Positions 28,301-37,282 of a DNA stretch of 64,000 nt are shown here, one piece after another (the first letter of the stretch is position 1; each line of letters begins with the position of its first letter). The DNA comes from Pedobacter sp. WC2423 (GTDB lineage: Bacteria > Bacteroidota > Bacteroidia > Sphingobacteriales > Sphingobacteriaceae), in the NCBI RefSeq assembly GCF_040822065.1, contig NZ_CP162005.1:1488001-1552000 (forward strand), in the 5' to 3' direction. The notes beneath the pieces are model-generated. The model saw only the letters and a program-made list of their open reading frames with translations, was not told the origin of the DNA and did not search any database. The position numbers and the translations under genes are program-made.

Positions 28301-28751
28301 TGATTTGTTCCCCGCTATCGGAACTTTCGACACACCTTTTGAAGAAAGCCTGGCCTACGGTATAAGCTGGATGAATTTCTTGCATCCTTTCACCAAAATA
28401 TTCGTTCGCATACTCTGCTGTATCAATATGCGTATCGAAACACCTACGAATTCAGTTGCTTGGGCGACTTTAGTAGACAAAATGAGAGAGTTGCCATTTT
28501 TCGATCCAAATGGATACAAATATTCTTCTATATCTATTGAGGAAATTAATCTAGTGATATCAGAAATTAACGAAATGATCAGTTTAAATAACTTGATAAC
28601 CGCATATCAGCCTCTGCCAGTCATTCTTTTTGAAGATTTTGTTGAGGACTCAATCTATGAATCGGAAGACGGTCAGACCTACACGTTTTACAATAATGCA
28701 CCAACGAAAATAATGTCCTTAAATGAATTCTATCCCGACATTTTACCATAA
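25368..28751 (+). CDS. HD-domain/GHKL (Hsp90-like) ATPase fusion protein
   Basis: The protein has 1,127 residues from the ATG at 25368 (a TTG start at 25335 would add 11). Residues about 45-275 form an HD phosphohydrolase-like domain: YTPHDEEFH around residue 60, then H99-D100 in YGHDWGM, a CIGHW helix, and LYLRLVDLFDLSNERTP. Residues about 335-560 form a GHKL ATPase: E366-N370-D373 in RELLQNSIDAIRLR, D414-NGIGM, and SRFGVGILSAFMVA. The remaining 560 residues have no known domain. This architecture occurs in predicted conflict systems, where the HD part may degrade or sense nucleotides and the Hsp90-like part may act as a switch; that is inference. A nucleotidyltransferase-fold gene follows on the same strand. 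Confidence 0.8.
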   Translation: MNKNFELFISESIILSELQRKSAIKSDFAGYIELFNTFRTIVAMETRFIVQTFPEYTPHDEEFHLKRLFGLADKILGENIISTLNATELLILSLAVYGHDWGMAVSIAEKSVITGTEELNEGDKDLYLENELEKYKLYQLDAHENMGTSDDQNWQEYVRMTHAMRSAVRVNKYFNNIDNGIGQATARVCIGHWLDYRNLRDSEIYPTHYIVKGESINLRALSLYLRLVDLFDLSNERTPFVIYKYTAPKSLRSQMEWAKHKAVNSLTTLNYQSSRIIQVDGQTNDYQVYAALTDLKLYCQEQLRLANELFAEMDGRFHLNIFDLKWNIIPVNFDPISIKFEFDRTRMFEVLSDEIYQGDKYVFLRELLQNSIDAIRLRKELVEKQAGYKLNNFGKINIDVSASSDGNITVKISDNGIGMDLYIIENYLSVAGRSYYTSKEFKKLGLNIDPISRFGVGILSAFMVAESVSIETIRDRTISPDSKRITVDIPSVDQQFRIRATSEANYQPGTSVTVNIASIHFNNSSASNRLLKVTEYLKRIAGYIDIPIFIDEFGIKTVIVQKGAMLTETGDFAVLESGFKLDIENVFFPQSLKLAKDTFEIKTYSLENDLNLPGITGEVSYLIPKDPFLKLRHGGTSWPSADYTIVSDAKRLHQRHLKFYMEWARYKEHFMQAKNAGLAESSNCMSTFQCYLDGILVPKVNAPKSLEEFSVLQHGSPYLINYFNNEYFAVCFLSANFTKKLLKNISISRTNIKNDQTWDTYISPVLFEFILKSNYQKIKAENLKERALHIAQLIFIYRIPLELLIEKIGIDEFPVAWISQGGEIEFKTWGQYSDSNVYLQPLMSVWFSPNIRFAFGEQDQKIENTLTEWKGDELLIDQNAIGDEESTHRYLSVQANIVCTFGISLLPYTHRFEHFRFISSPWEDGAPLIQQVWRPTSDEDISDGSDLVELSVNPYFKIDLKDLEVFLVSLFDGLDEEFDLFPAIGTFDTPFEESLAYGISWMNFLHPFTKIFVRILCCINMRIETPTNSVAWATLVDKMRELPFFDPNGYKYSSISIEEINLVISEINEMISLNNLITAYQPLPVILFEDFVEDSIYESEDGQTYTFYNNAPTKIMSLNEFYPDILP

Positions 28752-28797
28752 GTCGATTAGAAAAAAGTCATACGCATCGGAATACAAATAATAAACC

Positions 28798-28965
28798 ATG
28801 AACAATAGGATCAAACCTCTTTACGGGAAAGAAACAAAGTATCCTTATCCAACAAATACAATGTTTCCAAAGGAAGTGAATACCGCTACGACCTCCATAG
28901 CATTCCAGAATTTGTTTAATTTTAAACTGAAATCCACGGAATATGTCAGAAGTTTCTACCTTTGA
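28798..28965 (+). CDS. Small hypothetical protein (55 aa)
   Basis: An ATG at 28798 opens a 55-codon frame ending at 28965, with neither a signal peptide nor a recognisable domain. It lies 46 bp after the HD-GHKL gene and before the nucleotidyltransferase-like gene, all on the plus strand, so it could be a third member of that unit. It could equally be a chance frame or the remains of a longer gene. Confidence 0.35.
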   Translation: MNNRIKPLYGKETKYPYPTNTMFPKEVNTATTSIAFQNLFNFKLKSTEYVRSFYL

Positions 28966-29031
28966 GATGAGAGCGTTAATTGAAGGGGGTGATTGAGAGA
29001 TTACCTCTTTAATATAAATATTGCATCATAT

Positions 29032-29712
29032 ATGGATTATCTTGAAACAGAAATTGATGGTAGTAAATTTAAAAATCTGTTAAAAAATATTTGGGTTGGT
29101 TACGATGAGGATTACTCTCAAAACGTTCTTAGCGAGATGGGAAATTTAATCTTAAAAAATACTGACTACGCTGGTGAAGAATTTCGATTTCTTTGTTGGC
29201 TTTTCTCAAAAGGTATTCTTCCCAAAACAAGCCTTAATGTGCCTTTCATTCCTGACTTAGTTACTTTGGAACAATACAACGAAACGAGCTTCAGGACTGA
29301 ATTCTTATACTGTTTAAGAAGGCAGGAACTATTCAATGCATTGACTAAATGGATTTCTGATTTTAAAATGTATATCCCGACCCAAAATCCTATCAACATT
29401 CTTATTGGAGGTAGTTTTACAGATATAGGCAATACAAATCCATCCGATATTGATGGGATCGTCTTAATACCGAGAGCAATTTGGCAAGTAAACCCAATGA
29501 AATTCTTTATGGGGTTTATAACCGCAGTTAATCCAGAATTGAAAATTAAAGAATTTGATTTTAAATTCCTGCCAGAGGGTTTTGATGTGCAACATTTCAA
29601 AGGCTACAATGATATAAGTTTATTGGCCAATAATGCACAAATTAGAGATAGTGATGGCCGAATGACCAATAATTCATTTACCAAAAGAAGGGTAATTTCA
29701 CTCACTATTTAA
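29032..29712 (+). CDS. Nucleotidyltransferase-fold protein
   Basis: This 226-residue protein (ATG at 29032; a TTG at 28993 would add 13) has the pol-beta-type signature LIGGSFTDIGNTNPSDIDG: the GGS helix start near residue 126, then D139 and D141 of the D-x-D pair, with a third acidic residue D176 in EFDFKF. The N-terminal half is helical. The pattern resembles the DUF6932 type of minimal nucleotidyltransferases, which are linked to toxin-antitoxin and defence loci. Its position behind the HD-GHKL ATPase suggests a shared nucleotide-based mechanism, but the substrate is unknown. It is convergent with the PD-(D/E)XK gene. Confidence 0.65.
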   Translation: MDYLETEIDGSKFKNLLKNIWVGYDEDYSQNVLSEMGNLILKNTDYAGEEFRFLCWLFSKGILPKTSLNVPFIPDLVTLEQYNETSFRTEFLYCLRRQELFNALTKWISDFKMYIPTQNPINILIGGSFTDIGNTNPSDIDGIVLIPRAIWQVNPMKFFMGFITAVNPELKIKEFDFKFLPEGFDVQHFKGYNDISLLANNAQIRDSDGRMTNNSFTKRRVISLTI

Positions 29713-29871
29713 CTTTTCAATTACTTTTCAACACTTAAACTAAGTTCAACATATGGAACCCTCTATGCTATTAATAGACACCAAATAAATTTTAATTTTA
29801 AAATTATTAAAAAGGGCACTACTTTTTATCCAATTTATTATTAATCCGTAGTAATATTGAATTTGTTTTCA

Positions 29872-32217
29872 TCATAGCTCATCAAAAAAATTGGTCTTAT
29901 CTGCGCCAGCAATAACGTTGTATGGATAGATGGGCATTTTAAGGTCGGCACCAATAATCATAATCCCACGGATGTCCTCTTCAAGTTCTCTGTGGATGAT
30001 TTCGTTTAGCATTTCGAGCCTATCGTCCCTAGAAATATTTTCATAGGGATAACCTATGATCTTATAACGCCTGCGCTCTGGGCCACTTAAAAATGACGCC
30101 CAGTTATGGTCATTTTTCATTTTTCCCTTTCTTATCAGGTCTTTTAAAAGATTAAATTTTTTCTCAAACTCGATCTGGTCCTGAAAAGGTGCGTGTAGCA
30201 GGATATAGGATGACTGTAACCAATTGGTTCCCTTCCCATCAAGCTTTTTCAGAATATCTTCCCAGAATTTGGTTTTTGCCAACCTTGGCTTTTTTACCTT
30301 TATGCTCTTTGCCGTCCCAAGTACGTAAGGATCCAATTCTTTGGATTTCAAGGTAAGCTGCAGATAGAAATTCTCGTCAAATTCCGTTTCACCGATGTTA
30401 AAACCATTATCAAGGTAAAAGCCGAAAAGGTCGAGTTCATCACCCTGGAAATTTGCATGGGCATCGAATTCTCTCCGTCTGGCCAGATAATGTAGTTTTT
30501 CTGCCTGAAGTTCAAGAATATCGAAAATAATCTCCAAGTCGCAAAAGCTGATAGATGGAGCGAGCTCCTCCAGCTTCTTGTCGGTAATTTTGGCATCGAC
30601 CAATTTTTTTATATTGGAACCAATTGCACCAAGGCTCGATAGCGTTACCCCAAGAGGGATAAAATATTTGATCTTGGATGCATCAATCTCATTGATTTCC
30701 CTAGACTTCGTTTTGAACTGATGTATTACCGGATTTTTCTTGAGATATTCTACAAATCTCATGGCCTGTTCAGACGGCTCAACCATCAGCTCCTTAAGCG
30801 TTTGGAAAAGCCGATCAGGTGCCCCACGCCTTGCAGGTGAAGTTACCATACCCGATTTCGCCTCAACGATAACAGCAAACTCCTCGATCAAAAGTATAAG
30901 ATCGTTTTCAAAAGTCTTGCCAGTATCGGGGCATCTCCACTGACTACCTAGGAGCACCTTTCCATTAGGGAATTCTTTTCGGAAAAGGGCGGCAAGCTTG
31001 CCCTCAAGGTATTTTCCCTTTTCCAGTAGGTATTGGTTGAACAGCTTCGCATTCGTCCGTAACAGATTTTCCCAAAGGTCAATACCAAGGTGATAAAAAA
31101 GATAGGAAACTCCGCTGTAATACCTACCATTATCCAACTTGATAAATGGTCTTTGATGTACCGGATTGTTCAAAAAGACATGGTCCTTGTCCCAGTCTGA
31201 CAAGTCGCCGAAATGGTAAGAAAGGCTATCCATGATTTCCCTCAATTTCTCAGCCTCAAAATTATACGACGTCAGCGTCAGCATCTCATCTATCCCAAAT
31301 GTATTTAGCTCAGTAAGAAAGAAGTCTGAGTGTGCAATAAGGTAACCTTTGAACTTTTTCATGTTTCGTCCCGATTTTTCCCAAATGTCCAACTGCTCTT
31401 CTTCACTACCAATGGGAACATTAAACGTTTTACTATATTTTTCGAACATGACCCTGTAGTTTTTTTCCAACAGGACAAGGCGCAACTTCTGCAGGAAGCC
31501 ATTTAACTTTTCATTGGTGTGTTCAACAAGGCCAAGGATAACCTCAAACAGCGCAACCGGATCATAATCAAAAACAGCGGTGAATTTATCCCTTGTGAGC
31601 TCGACAAGTTCGAACGTGATCACTTTCATCTGCGGTTCATAGGCCCAGTTTCTTACCGCAAGCGTATCTCCCATCATCTCAATTCTCAAAAGCAGAGGAT
31701 CAAGCTCGTTAGCATCCTTAACATTTTTCCCCATAGTCGAATACCTCATCGACTGATTACGGTTCATATCGCGCAATAGATCATGAAGTTCTCCGGCCAT
31801 GGCACCAAGTGGAATAGTAAATTGGGTGCGTTTGTCAAAAAGCATCAGTGCCTGCATTGTCTCCACAAAGAAGGAATGAAATTCCATCTCGCCATCAATA
31901 GCTTCCTTGTCTATTCCTTCCTTATGCCCAAGGAAATAGAGAATTGAAAATGAGCAGAGATAGAGCGGATCATATCGACCAAAAAATTCCTGAAGTTTTT
32001 TATAATTTTCCTCAAACTTTACAGCTGCATTCTCACCTGCATCGACGATGATCTTGTGACGTTCAGCAAATGTCATTTCTAAAGGAAAAACATGAGCCAT
32101 TTCCCGCATTTGCTGTTTAACAGCCTCATATGGTTTGAACTTTTTGTTCTTAGGTTTTTTATTTACAGGCTTTTTGCGTTTTTTGCTGACTGGCATAACT
32201 GAAGTTTGTCCTAACAT
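29872..32217 (-). CDS. Large protein with PD-(D/E)XK (NERD-like) nuclease motif
   Basis: The 781-residue protein starts with a Lys-rich tail (VSKKRKKPVNKKPKNKK) likely to bind nucleic acid. Residues about 30-380 are helical without a known family. At 410-460 comes a nuclease-like core: GKYLEGKLAALFRKEF, then D439 in ENDLILLIEEF and E452-x-K454 in VIVEAKSG, the PD-(D/E)XK pattern seen in NERD domains. The C-terminal 300 residues have no known motif. Family proteins of this type occur singly in Bacteroidota accessory regions. A DNA- or RNA-cleaving defence role is likely but unproven. It is alone on the minus strand. Confidence 0.6.
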   Translation of the reverse strand: MLGQTSVMPVSKKRKKPVNKKPKNKKFKPYEAVKQQMREMAHVFPLEMTFAERHKIIVDAGENAAVKFEENYKKLQEFFGRYDPLYLCSFSILYFLGHKEGIDKEAIDGEMEFHSFFVETMQALMLFDKRTQFTIPLGAMAGELHDLLRDMNRNQSMRYSTMGKNVKDANELDPLLLRIEMMGDTLAVRNWAYEPQMKVITFELVELTRDKFTAVFDYDPVALFEVILGLVEHTNEKLNGFLQKLRLVLLEKNYRVMFEKYSKTFNVPIGSEEEQLDIWEKSGRNMKKFKGYLIAHSDFFLTELNTFGIDEMLTLTSYNFEAEKLREIMDSLSYHFGDLSDWDKDHVFLNNPVHQRPFIKLDNGRYYSGVSYLFYHLGIDLWENLLRTNAKLFNQYLLEKGKYLEGKLAALFRKEFPNGKVLLGSQWRCPDTGKTFENDLILLIEEFAVIVEAKSGMVTSPARRGAPDRLFQTLKELMVEPSEQAMRFVEYLKKNPVIHQFKTKSREINEIDASKIKYFIPLGVTLSSLGAIGSNIKKLVDAKITDKKLEELAPSISFCDLEIIFDILELQAEKLHYLARRREFDAHANFQGDELDLFGFYLDNGFNIGETEFDENFYLQLTLKSKELDPYVLGTAKSIKVKKPRLAKTKFWEDILKKLDGKGTNWLQSSYILLHAPFQDQIEFEKKFNLLKDLIRKGKMKNDHNWASFLSGPERRRYKIIGYPYENISRDDRLEMLNEIIHRELEEDIRGIMIIGADLKMPIYPYNVIAGADKTNFFDEL

Positions 32218-32455
32218 ACAAAATGTTTAATTAAAGATCAGTTAAAAACATTCTAGAAACCCAGCACTTTCCACAGCCCAAAAACAAAATAGCAAATTCC
32301 GGTATAAAATGAAGGGGGCAAATATCCATCCTCACCCCATTGATTAACTAATTCTAAAATTTATTGGCATGCCTGGCTACAAATATCGGACGCGAAAGGA
32401 TGGTTCCAAATACATATCGCTAAACCAGCCGGAGGTAAAACACATGAAATGGTGT

Positions 32456-32563
32456 CTATTCGCTTATTTTATGCAGTCTTTGCCCGGGTCGCCTTAGTTC
32501 AAAAAAAAGTTCTTGTTTGAATTGATCAAGATCTTCTTTGGTTATAAATTCAATTAATGCCAT
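32456..32563 (-). pseudogene. N-terminal remnant of an excisionase-like HTH protein
   Basis: The 35-codon frame begins MALIEFITKEDLDQFKQELF, the typical start of the AlpA/excisionase-like helix-turn-helix proteins carried by Bacteroidota integrative elements. It then runs into unrelated residues and a stop before the DNA-binding helices. It is best read as a truncated leftover of an integrative element. Confidence 0.4.
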
Positions 32564-33076
32564 AATTTACCTATTAAATGATATGGCAAAATTGTGAAGG
32601 AAATATTAGAGGGATTGGGTACTTAATGGGTAGTACCTAAGGATATTTTTTTTCAATAGCGCATCATGGTGTTTGGTGTGATAAAAATTGAAAGACGTTT
32701 TAAAGCGATGCACGTAAGCAGGACCTTTATAGGCGACTCAAAGGAAGGTAAAGTATAGTCCGGTAGTATTGTCTTGCCAATCAGAAATTCCTCACCCATC
32801 ATTATCATAAACGAAGAACACAACTGTTTCCCCCTCCCTTTATGCAAATCAGTTTCAGAATGGTTAAAAACCGATTAAATGCGATGGTTTTAACCAATCC
32901 TCAATTACATGTGCGCTAGCCTGGTGCGGAGCGCACATTCTCGAACCATTTCCTTGCAGATGTACGCAAAATCGCAGATTTAGATTTAAGTCTGATGAAT
33001 AAGCTAAGCTTTTGCTGCATTAAAAACTACAAGTAATTCTACGAAGAGACAGAATAACTTATCCAATCAGTTGTAT

Positions 33077-33128
33077 ATTGCATTTGTCTATCCAAGGGAT
33101 GATCAACCCTTGGATAGACAAATGCAAT
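33077..33128. repeat. Perfect 22-bp inverted repeat
   Basis: Two identical 22-bp arms (left arm begins ATTGCATTTGTCTATCC) face each other across an 8-bp loop ATGATCAA, 67 bp beyond the stop codon of the STAND gene. No T run follows on either side. It may be a terminator or mRNA-stabilising hairpin of that gene, or the scar of a mobile element. Confidence 0.6.
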
Positions 33129-33194
33129 CACAGGCGAAATGGTATTTTAGTGCAATTGATCTAAAAGAATAATTTTAGATCCCAAAATTTCGGT

Positions 33195-36100
33195 CTAGTT
33201 GATATCCTCAATGTTCAATACATAAAACTTCATGTGACGAGCGCCACTGGACTCATCATAGGAGTGTTGCTTTACCTGGTATACCATCGAAAGATCATTT
33301 TCTTTCATGTAGGTTTTTAGCAGGTCGTTTCTGATATAATTGAATTGGTTGGAATAAAGAAGGTCTTTGAAATCTATGCATTTATAACATTCCTTTAGAT
33401 CTTCGTCTACGATTTGTCCCGTTTGCGGAACAGACTTCAGATTGAACCTTTTTGCCATTTTGATCGAGGGAAAATACTCACTGAATCCATGGAAGTATTC
33501 GCTATCGGTCTCCCACAGATATTCCGATTGGGTTGTCTCAGACTGGAAGGCAATCGTCTCCTGACCTGTCTGTTCAAATTCTTCACCAATCTGATGATAT
33601 CGGCTTCCAAATTCGCGTAACATATCGCCCGGTTCAAATTTAAACTTGCGCGTAATGGTTTTACCGGTCGGTATGGAGATTGTCTCCATCTCGGTTTCTG
33701 GAATATTATCGGCCCAGAATAGTTCACCAAAATAAACGTGCCTGAGGTAGTCACGATGTACATGGATATCATTTTTCCATTCCCTAAAATTGTGATGATT
33801 TGCTTTTACCAGATCAAGCTCAGGGGTTCTTTTCACAAAAAAGCTTTCCGTTAAGAGAAACGAGCGCACTTTATATTCTTCATTGATCCTTCCTTCTACT
33901 TTTCCATAGAGCATCGTGTGAGGCTGCGATGAGAAAATTTGCTGGAAAAGCGGAGGCATGACATCCATTTTTTCATTTTCGCTCCATTTTTCGGAACTAG
34001 CCCGATCTCCCATCAAGTCCCCGTCATACAATCGGATGGCTTCCTTATATTTCTTCGAGGGCATGCTCGGATCAATATTAACATCTGAAAGTCTATCATA
34101 GATATGGTCATTATCGCCATCGTATTGCGGCCTCCTTATCTTTTGGTTTAATAGTAGATACCCAGCATAGTCAAAAAATGCAATCCAAGAATATTTCTTG
34201 CCCAGCCTTTCAGCCTTCATTGAATTAAAACTTAAGTTGCCCCAATAAAAATCGTTAAAGTTCTCACCACGGAATTCTTGTATTTCTTGGTAGCCAAGTT
34301 CATAAACCCTTTTTAGCACGTTTGCAATCGCCTCGCGCTGCGAGATTGTTTCCCGGTCAATCAGCCTTGGAATGGTATAAATACCAAAGTCCATGCCGAT
34401 CGGAGCCGGCCAATCTGTTTCTCTGCTTCGGTCTACACTTTGTCTTTGAGCATCTGATGGTTCCAGCCAACTTGAGAATGTGCTGAATTGGTAGAGCGAA
34501 ATACGCTTTTTTTCAGAATCCGGAACTTCAAAGGCTTTTTTCAATGAGGCTAGATCCAGAAGGTGCTTGACCGAATCGATGACGATATAATTATATCGAG
34601 GTGAAGCCGGCTCTGGAGCAAATTGTAATTGATAAAAGGTCTTCGCTATAATAGGTAGATACTCACTAACATAAACTTTGTCATGCTGGTTGATCAGCGC
34701 AACGCCATAGCAACAACAAACCAACCTTTGATAAATATAGCTGTCACTAACCTTGGAACAATCTTGGGTAAGCTGTAACAACTCCAATGGAAAGCGTTTA
34801 CCATACTCGATCAAATATACGCTAGCTATATCCCTCAAATCCGTAACTGTTGTGGAAAGAATAAAAGCTATTACGGTGGCCATATTGTGATGCCTGATTT
34901 GATCTATAAATTTATCCTCTCTCAAATCCCCGATATTATCATCGACAAGTCGTTGAAAATAACCCGCATGCTGAAATAGGAATCGTCCCCAGGTGATATC
35001 TAAGGTCCATTGGTCCATATCGGACAGCGCTTTGCGAACGAACGAAAAATCAAGCGAGGTATAAGATGACTGCCATTTCCGATAAGTCGTTTCGAACATC
35101 GCGTTGGTATCTATCTCTCTGGCTTTCTTAACAAGATATTCAGCAACCTGCGGATTAGTAGAGGTATCGTATCCATTATAAAGGTACCACCAAGCCAGTG
35201 TGATTGCATCTTCGGATTCAAGTGCAGTTATTACCTCGGGCTGCATGGCAATCAGAAACTTCAGGATGTCCAAACGAAGCTGATGGTGATCTGCCGTGTT
35301 ACTTCCGATTATGCGCCGCAGGAAAAAATCCGATGCAATAAGATCAGCCAAAGAACCAGTCTGTGAGATCAGTTCCTTGGCGATAAGATATCCACCCACC
35401 TCTTGTTGGGTGTGCCTTACAACTTCCGCCCGCCGTGCGCCAATATCCTTTATATAAACCAGATAGCCTTCAAGTACAGCAATTGCTATGGATTCATCCC
35501 TCTTAATAATTGAACTTTTGTCAAATGCAGCTGCAAAATCGTCTACCGGAACAACCGCTTCAGTCTTATCCATAAAGAGCTTTGACGATGCTGAAAAACC
35601 ATCTGTAATGGCAGTTGCCATAGCTAATTTCATCTTTTCTTTTACTTCGAAGGTGAGCGAAGCAATGTACCGCTCAAAGATTTCCAGATAGGATTTGATA
35701 TCCAAAGTTACCTGTACCACTTTCAATCTCTTTTCATTGATCATTTTACAGAAAAGATCAAGCAGCAGTGGTACGCTGAAATAACTTAAATCTGCCGTAT
35801 CTATGTTTAATACTTCGATCTTATAATATCTAAAATAACGTTTGCAGGCATCATACACATCTTCCTGATCAACAAAGCCACTGAGTTCAAGTATTTGCCT
35901 TGGTACGGGTTTCCAAATCTGATCGATGTAGGATGTTCGCAGTGTACAGATCACGTACAAATTGGGATAATCCTCCAGCATCGTAAGCAACCTTGGCAAA
36001 TGCTGCTTCCAAATATCGCTGAACCCGATCGTAGATTTTGTAGTCTCGTTGAGCGCGTCGAAAATAAAAAACATCCTGCGGCCTCTGCTGCGTGCGAAGC

Positions 36101-37007
36101 CATCCAATTTCCTAAGGACTTCCTCAAACCCATACCCCTGTGGCACTTCTAAAAGTCTTAGTAGTCGGTGCTCAAGGTCCACATCATCGCCATTGAAGAC
36201 ACTGGCCTTAAAAAAAAGAGCATAATCGCCCTTTCTTTTCAGGCCGTTGTATAGGTGCGCAGATAGATGAGTCTTTCCCATTCCAGCATTTCCAGAAATA
36301 ATCTTGTGATTGGAGGAAGTCATCATACTGATGAGCATGGCATTCAGTTCGCCGATATTTCTATAAAAAAGATTATAATTGTTGATCAGATACCGCAGCA
36401 GATGGCTATCGATAAAATCCTTGCTCAGAAATTCCTTCCAACTCTCCACCCGATAGCTAAGCGAAATAAAATCTTTGCCTAGGCCATTATTAAGGTTTTT
36501 TTGTGATAAAATTCCAAAGCCTGGTTGTCCGAGCTGATTTTGAAGTCTTTCTAACAATTGACGATAGCTTGGAATACCTGTCTTTAGCTGTGAGATTCCT
36601 TTGATATATTGGTTTTTGGGATTGATCACTGTTATAGAATATTTCGCCAAAGCCTGGTCGAACTCGCCTAGATTGCCCTCGAACTTGGAAAGGTATTCAA
36701 GACAGACACGTACCTGGTTCTGGAACATTTCTATAAAGTGCTCAAAAGAAAGAACATCGACGAAATTTCTGAGCTCAAATTGGCTAGAAAGATGTAATTC
36801 AGGCACATACTTACTCTGTATCTCCTCGTCGTAAAAACGTTTAGACAATTTCTCAAGCCATTTATCAGAAATGCGAAACCATCTTCTAAAAATCGTATTG
36901 ATGATATTTGTTACCTGAACCTTAACAGTAGAATCGTGGATGTCGGTAACGTACACCGAATTTTTTGGCTTTTCACCAAAGAAAAATCTATCCAGACCAA
37001 ACATCAA
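33195..37007 (-). CDS. STAND-type NTPase, candidate antiphage sensor
   Basis: The 1,270-residue protein has a helical N-terminal region of about 220 residues without a recognised effector domain. A P-loop NTPase follows: Walker A GNAGMGKT (239-246), Walker B with D317-ALNE in FFIFDALNE, and a sensor-like CTLRTSY. A long repeat-like C-terminal half contains AERLGKKYSWIAFFDYAGYL, a segment like those in bacterial NACHT/Avs-type proteins. Such proteins usually recognise phage proteins with the C-terminus and oligomerise through the NTPase. No nuclease is fused; the overlapping two-helix membrane gene upstream (4-bp ATGA overlap) may supply the effector. That role is inference. Confidence 0.8.
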   Translation of the reverse strand: MMFGLDRFFFGEKPKNSVYVTDIHDSTVKVQVTNIINTIFRRWFRISDKWLEKLSKRFYDEEIQSKYVPELHLSSQFELRNFVDVLSFEHFIEMFQNQVRVCLEYLSKFEGNLGEFDQALAKYSITVINPKNQYIKGISQLKTGIPSYRQLLERLQNQLGQPGFGILSQKNLNNGLGKDFISLSYRVESWKEFLSKDFIDSHLLRYLINNYNLFYRNIGELNAMLISMMTSSNHKIISGNAGMGKTHLSAHLYNGLKRKGDYALFFKASVFNGDDVDLEHRLLRLLEVPQGYGFEEVLRKLDGFARSRGRRMFFIFDALNETTKSTIGFSDIWKQHLPRLLTMLEDYPNLYVICTLRTSYIDQIWKPVPRQILELSGFVDQEDVYDACKRYFRYYKIEVLNIDTADLSYFSVPLLLDLFCKMINEKRLKVVQVTLDIKSYLEIFERYIASLTFEVKEKMKLAMATAITDGFSASSKLFMDKTEAVVPVDDFAAAFDKSSIIKRDESIAIAVLEGYLVYIKDIGARRAEVVRHTQQEVGGYLIAKELISQTGSLADLIASDFFLRRIIGSNTADHHQLRLDILKFLIAMQPEVITALESEDAITLAWWYLYNGYDTSTNPQVAEYLVKKAREIDTNAMFETTYRKWQSSYTSLDFSFVRKALSDMDQWTLDITWGRFLFQHAGYFQRLVDDNIGDLREDKFIDQIRHHNMATVIAFILSTTVTDLRDIASVYLIEYGKRFPLELLQLTQDCSKVSDSYIYQRLVCCCYGVALINQHDKVYVSEYLPIIAKTFYQLQFAPEPASPRYNYIVIDSVKHLLDLASLKKAFEVPDSEKKRISLYQFSTFSSWLEPSDAQRQSVDRSRETDWPAPIGMDFGIYTIPRLIDRETISQREAIANVLKRVYELGYQEIQEFRGENFNDFYWGNLSFNSMKAERLGKKYSWIAFFDYAGYLLLNQKIRRPQYDGDNDHIYDRLSDVNIDPSMPSKKYKEAIRLYDGDLMGDRASSEKWSENEKMDVMPPLFQQIFSSQPHTMLYGKVEGRINEEYKVRSFLLTESFFVKRTPELDLVKANHHNFREWKNDIHVHRDYLRHVYFGELFWADNIPETEMETISIPTGKTITRKFKFEPGDMLREFGSRYHQIGEEFEQTGQETIAFQSETTQSEYLWETDSEYFHGFSEYFPSIKMAKRFNLKSVPQTGQIVDEDLKECYKCIDFKDLLYSNQFNYIRNDLLKTYMKENDLSMVYQVKQHSYDESSGARHMKFYVLNIEDIN

Positions 37008-37282
37008 CCGCGAGTATCTATATCCACATTCGATCCTTTGGTTATCCTTTCAGTATGTATTTCATCACCTTGCTTGGATCTGATCTTCACATCGGATTCG
37101 GATACACTTTTGGTAAGTATCTTAGATATGGTTTTTTCAAAAATGAGACATACTAATACCGAAATCTGTCCACAGACTACAATCAATGGCTCAGGCTCAG
37201 GCTTTCCATACAACCAGTAACATCCGATTGCAAGCATTGTTACATTCAACCCGATGACCAGATATTTTAGATTTTTATTCAT
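37004..37282 (-). CDS. Small two-helix membrane protein, STAND partner
   Basis: The 92-residue protein has two hydrophobic helices (about residues 7-24 and 34-52) and a polar C-terminal tail (KSVSESDVKIRSKQGDEIH) that would lie in the cytoplasm. The STAND gene starts within its stop codon (4-bp overlap), so both proteins are made in coupled fashion. It could be a membrane-disrupting effector released by the NTPase, or an anchor for it. I know no family name for it. The frame, composition and coupling make it a real gene. Confidence 0.65.
   Translation of the reverse strand: MNKNLKYLVIGLNVTMLAIGCYWLYGKPEPEPLIVVCGQISVLVCLIFEKTISKILTKSVSESDVKIRSKQGDEIHTERITKGSNVDIDTRG

Larger units (their letters stand above)
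32218..33194. other. Gene-poor region with HTH remnant and long hairpin
   Basis: The 977-bp stretch separates two large minus-strand genes. It contains a 35-codon helix-turn-helix remnant (32456-32563) and a perfect 22-bp inverted repeat (33077-33128). The rest shows no supportable coding frame and looks like decayed or junctional DNA. Confidence 0.5.

Noticed and set aside
32369..32497. 42-codon plus-strand frame starting MPGYKYRTRKDG
   Set aside because: It overlaps the clearer HTH remnant on the other strand and shows no known family; not called.
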